From contig CAVTZG010000026.1 of assembly GCA_963739135.1 (NCBI GenBank), forward strand, positions 248,001 through 312,000: a DNA stretch of 64,000 nucleotides, in the 5' to 3' direction. Each line of letters opens with the position of its first letter. Position 1 is the first letter of the stretch. The notes below the pieces were generated by a model. That model ran no database searches and was not told where the DNA came from. It saw nothing but the letters and a program-made list of their open reading frames with translations. The position numbers and the translations under genes are program-made. This DNA comes from Palsa-504 sp963739135 (lineage in GTDB: Bacteria; Actinomycetota; Actinomycetes; Streptosporangiales; Streptosporangiaceae). Shown here piece after piece: positions 63,236-64,000 of this stretch.

Positions 63236-64000
63236 GTGAAAAACGTCCGGCCGCTCGAGGGTCCCACCCGGGGCCAGGTCGCGCGGCTGATCCTGGAGCT
63301 CGGGCCGTCGACCGCCGCCACGCTGGGCGGACGGCTCGGGCTCACTCCTGCGGCCATCCGGCGTCATCTGGACAACCTTCTCGCCGAGGGCCTCATCGAG
63401 ACCAGGATGGCCCGGACGTACGGCAACCGGGGACGGGGCCGACCGGCCAAGGTCTTCGTGATCACCGACGCCGGGCGCAGCGCGTTCGAGCACGCCTACG
63501 ACGACCTGGCCACCGGAGCGCTGCGGTTCCTGGCCGAACGAGCCGGTCCCGACGCCATCGCCGAGTTCGCCCGCAGCCAGGTCTCCGACCTGGAGCGGCG
63601 GTACGCGCCGGTGGTGGCCCGGGGCGAGCTGGCCACCCGGGTCCAGGCCCTGGCCGAGGCGCTGTCCGCCGACGGCTACGCCGCCTCCGCGGGCCCGGGG
63701 CCCACCATCGGGGCGGCAGGCCCGTCCGGCGAGCAGCTCTGCCAGCATCACTGCCCGGTCGCGCACGTGGCGGCCGAGTTCCCGCAGCTGTGCGAGGCGG
63801 AGACCGAGGCGTTCGGCAGGCTGCTCGGCACCCCGGTGCAGCGCCTCGCTACGATCGCGCACGGCGACGGGATCTGCACCACGCACGTCACTAGCGTCGC
63901 AAGCGTCACCGGTGCCGGGAAGGCTGGCCCGGCGCAGGATGTTGAACAGCAGGTAGCTATCAAAATCACCCAGCGACATGAAACACGGAGTCCGGAGGGC
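63236..64000 (+). CDS. sufR: SufR-like iron-sulfur transcription regulator, cut by window end
   Basis: This frame is open to the window edge (255 residues seen). The N terminus is a winged helix (GQVARLILELGPSTAATLGG, LTPAAIRRHLDNLLAEGLIE, GRGRPAKVFVITDAGRSAFE). The C-terminal region has cysteines in QLCQHHCPVAHVAAEFPQLC and GDGICTTHV, as in SufR, which binds an Fe-S cluster and represses suf genes. GTG at 63236. In actinobacteria sufR precedes sufB, so the suf operon is expected just beyond this window. Its position after an ABC/ctaA block also fits that order. Confidence 0.88.
   Translation, partial: MKNVRPLEGPTRGQVARLILELGPSTAATLGGRLGLTPAAIRRHLDNLLAEGLIETRMARTYGNRGRGRPAKVFVITDAGRSAFEHAYDDLATGALRFLAERAGPDAIAEFARSQVSDLERRYAPVVARGELATRVQALAEALSADGYAASAGPGPTIGAAGPSGEQLCQHHCPVAHVAAEFPQLCEAETEAFGRLLGTPVQRLATIAHGDGICTTHVTSVASVTGAGKAGPAQDVEQQVAIKITQRHETRSPEG

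Overview
The window is high-GC actinobacterial chromosome. It carries the actinobacterial order uvrC-rapZ-yvcK-whiA-gap-pgk-tpiA-secG-rbpA, a WhiB regulator, OpcA, a SufR-like regulator, frequent GTG/TTG starts and ATGA/GTGA gene overlaps. A sporulating actinomycete related to Streptosporangiales is my best guess, but the sequence alone does not fix the genus. There is no phage, IS transposase, CRISPR array, rRNA or tRNA that I can support.

Layout. 0.6-6 kb (minus strand): an anchored protein of unknown function, a cytochrome P450 and a frameshifted MMPL exporter. 6-14.9 kb (plus): the housekeeping block uvrC, rapZ, yvcK, whiA, then the triose-phosphate glycolytic operon, secG and rbpA, closed by a 19-bp perfect hairpin. 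15.2-24.3 kb (plus): a bacterial microcompartment (BMC) locus. It encodes two BMC-T proteins, one BMC-P, one BMC-H, a scaffold-like protein with an encapsulation-type helix and a (GGAAA)9 linker, an APH-family small-molecule kinase, an SDR, a HutC-type GntR regulator, a B12-dependent diol dehydratase with fused large and medium subunits plus a separate small subunit, and a shortened, frameshifted reactivase-like protein. 24.3-31.5 kb: PaaZ, a decayed PknB-type kinase, glutamate decarboxylase, an ABC exporter pair and a response-regulator remnant. 31.6-38.4 kb (minus): a RibD-like reductase, GlgX (frameshifted), and a sulfate-assimilation operon (sulfite reductase, 48-aa zinc ribbon, APS reductase, CbiX/SirB-like chelatase) preceded by a short Cys-containing leader peptide. 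38.5-46.5 kb: a phosphoribosyltransferase, WhiB, a 723-aa tyrosine-rich low-complexity protein, MscS, an acetate-transporter family protein, a DUF1707 protein and a polytopic glycosyltransferase-like protein. 46.5-56.9 kb (minus): one tight run of ABC ATPase, ABC permease, EamA exporter, heme A synthase, transketolase, transaldolase, G6PDH, OpcA and 6-phosphogluconolactonase. 57-64 kb: a permease, a Cys-less DksA-like protein, a metallophosphoesterase, an archaeal-like valyl-tRNA synthetase, an amidohydrolase stub and a SufR-like regulator cut by the window end.

The most interesting part is the BMC locus. It joins the kinase and SDR typical of the actinobacterial aminoalcohol (RMM-type) microcompartments to the diol dehydratase that defines propanediol (PDU-type) ones, and it encodes no recognisable aldehyde dehydrogenase, phosphotransacylase or alcohol dehydrogenase of the usual BMC core. 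Its left edge looks like a rearrangement scar, and four short tandem-repeat tracts lie inside it. Elsewhere, several genes are broken or fused by deletion, and a G-tract repeat family appears three times, each time at a gene end.
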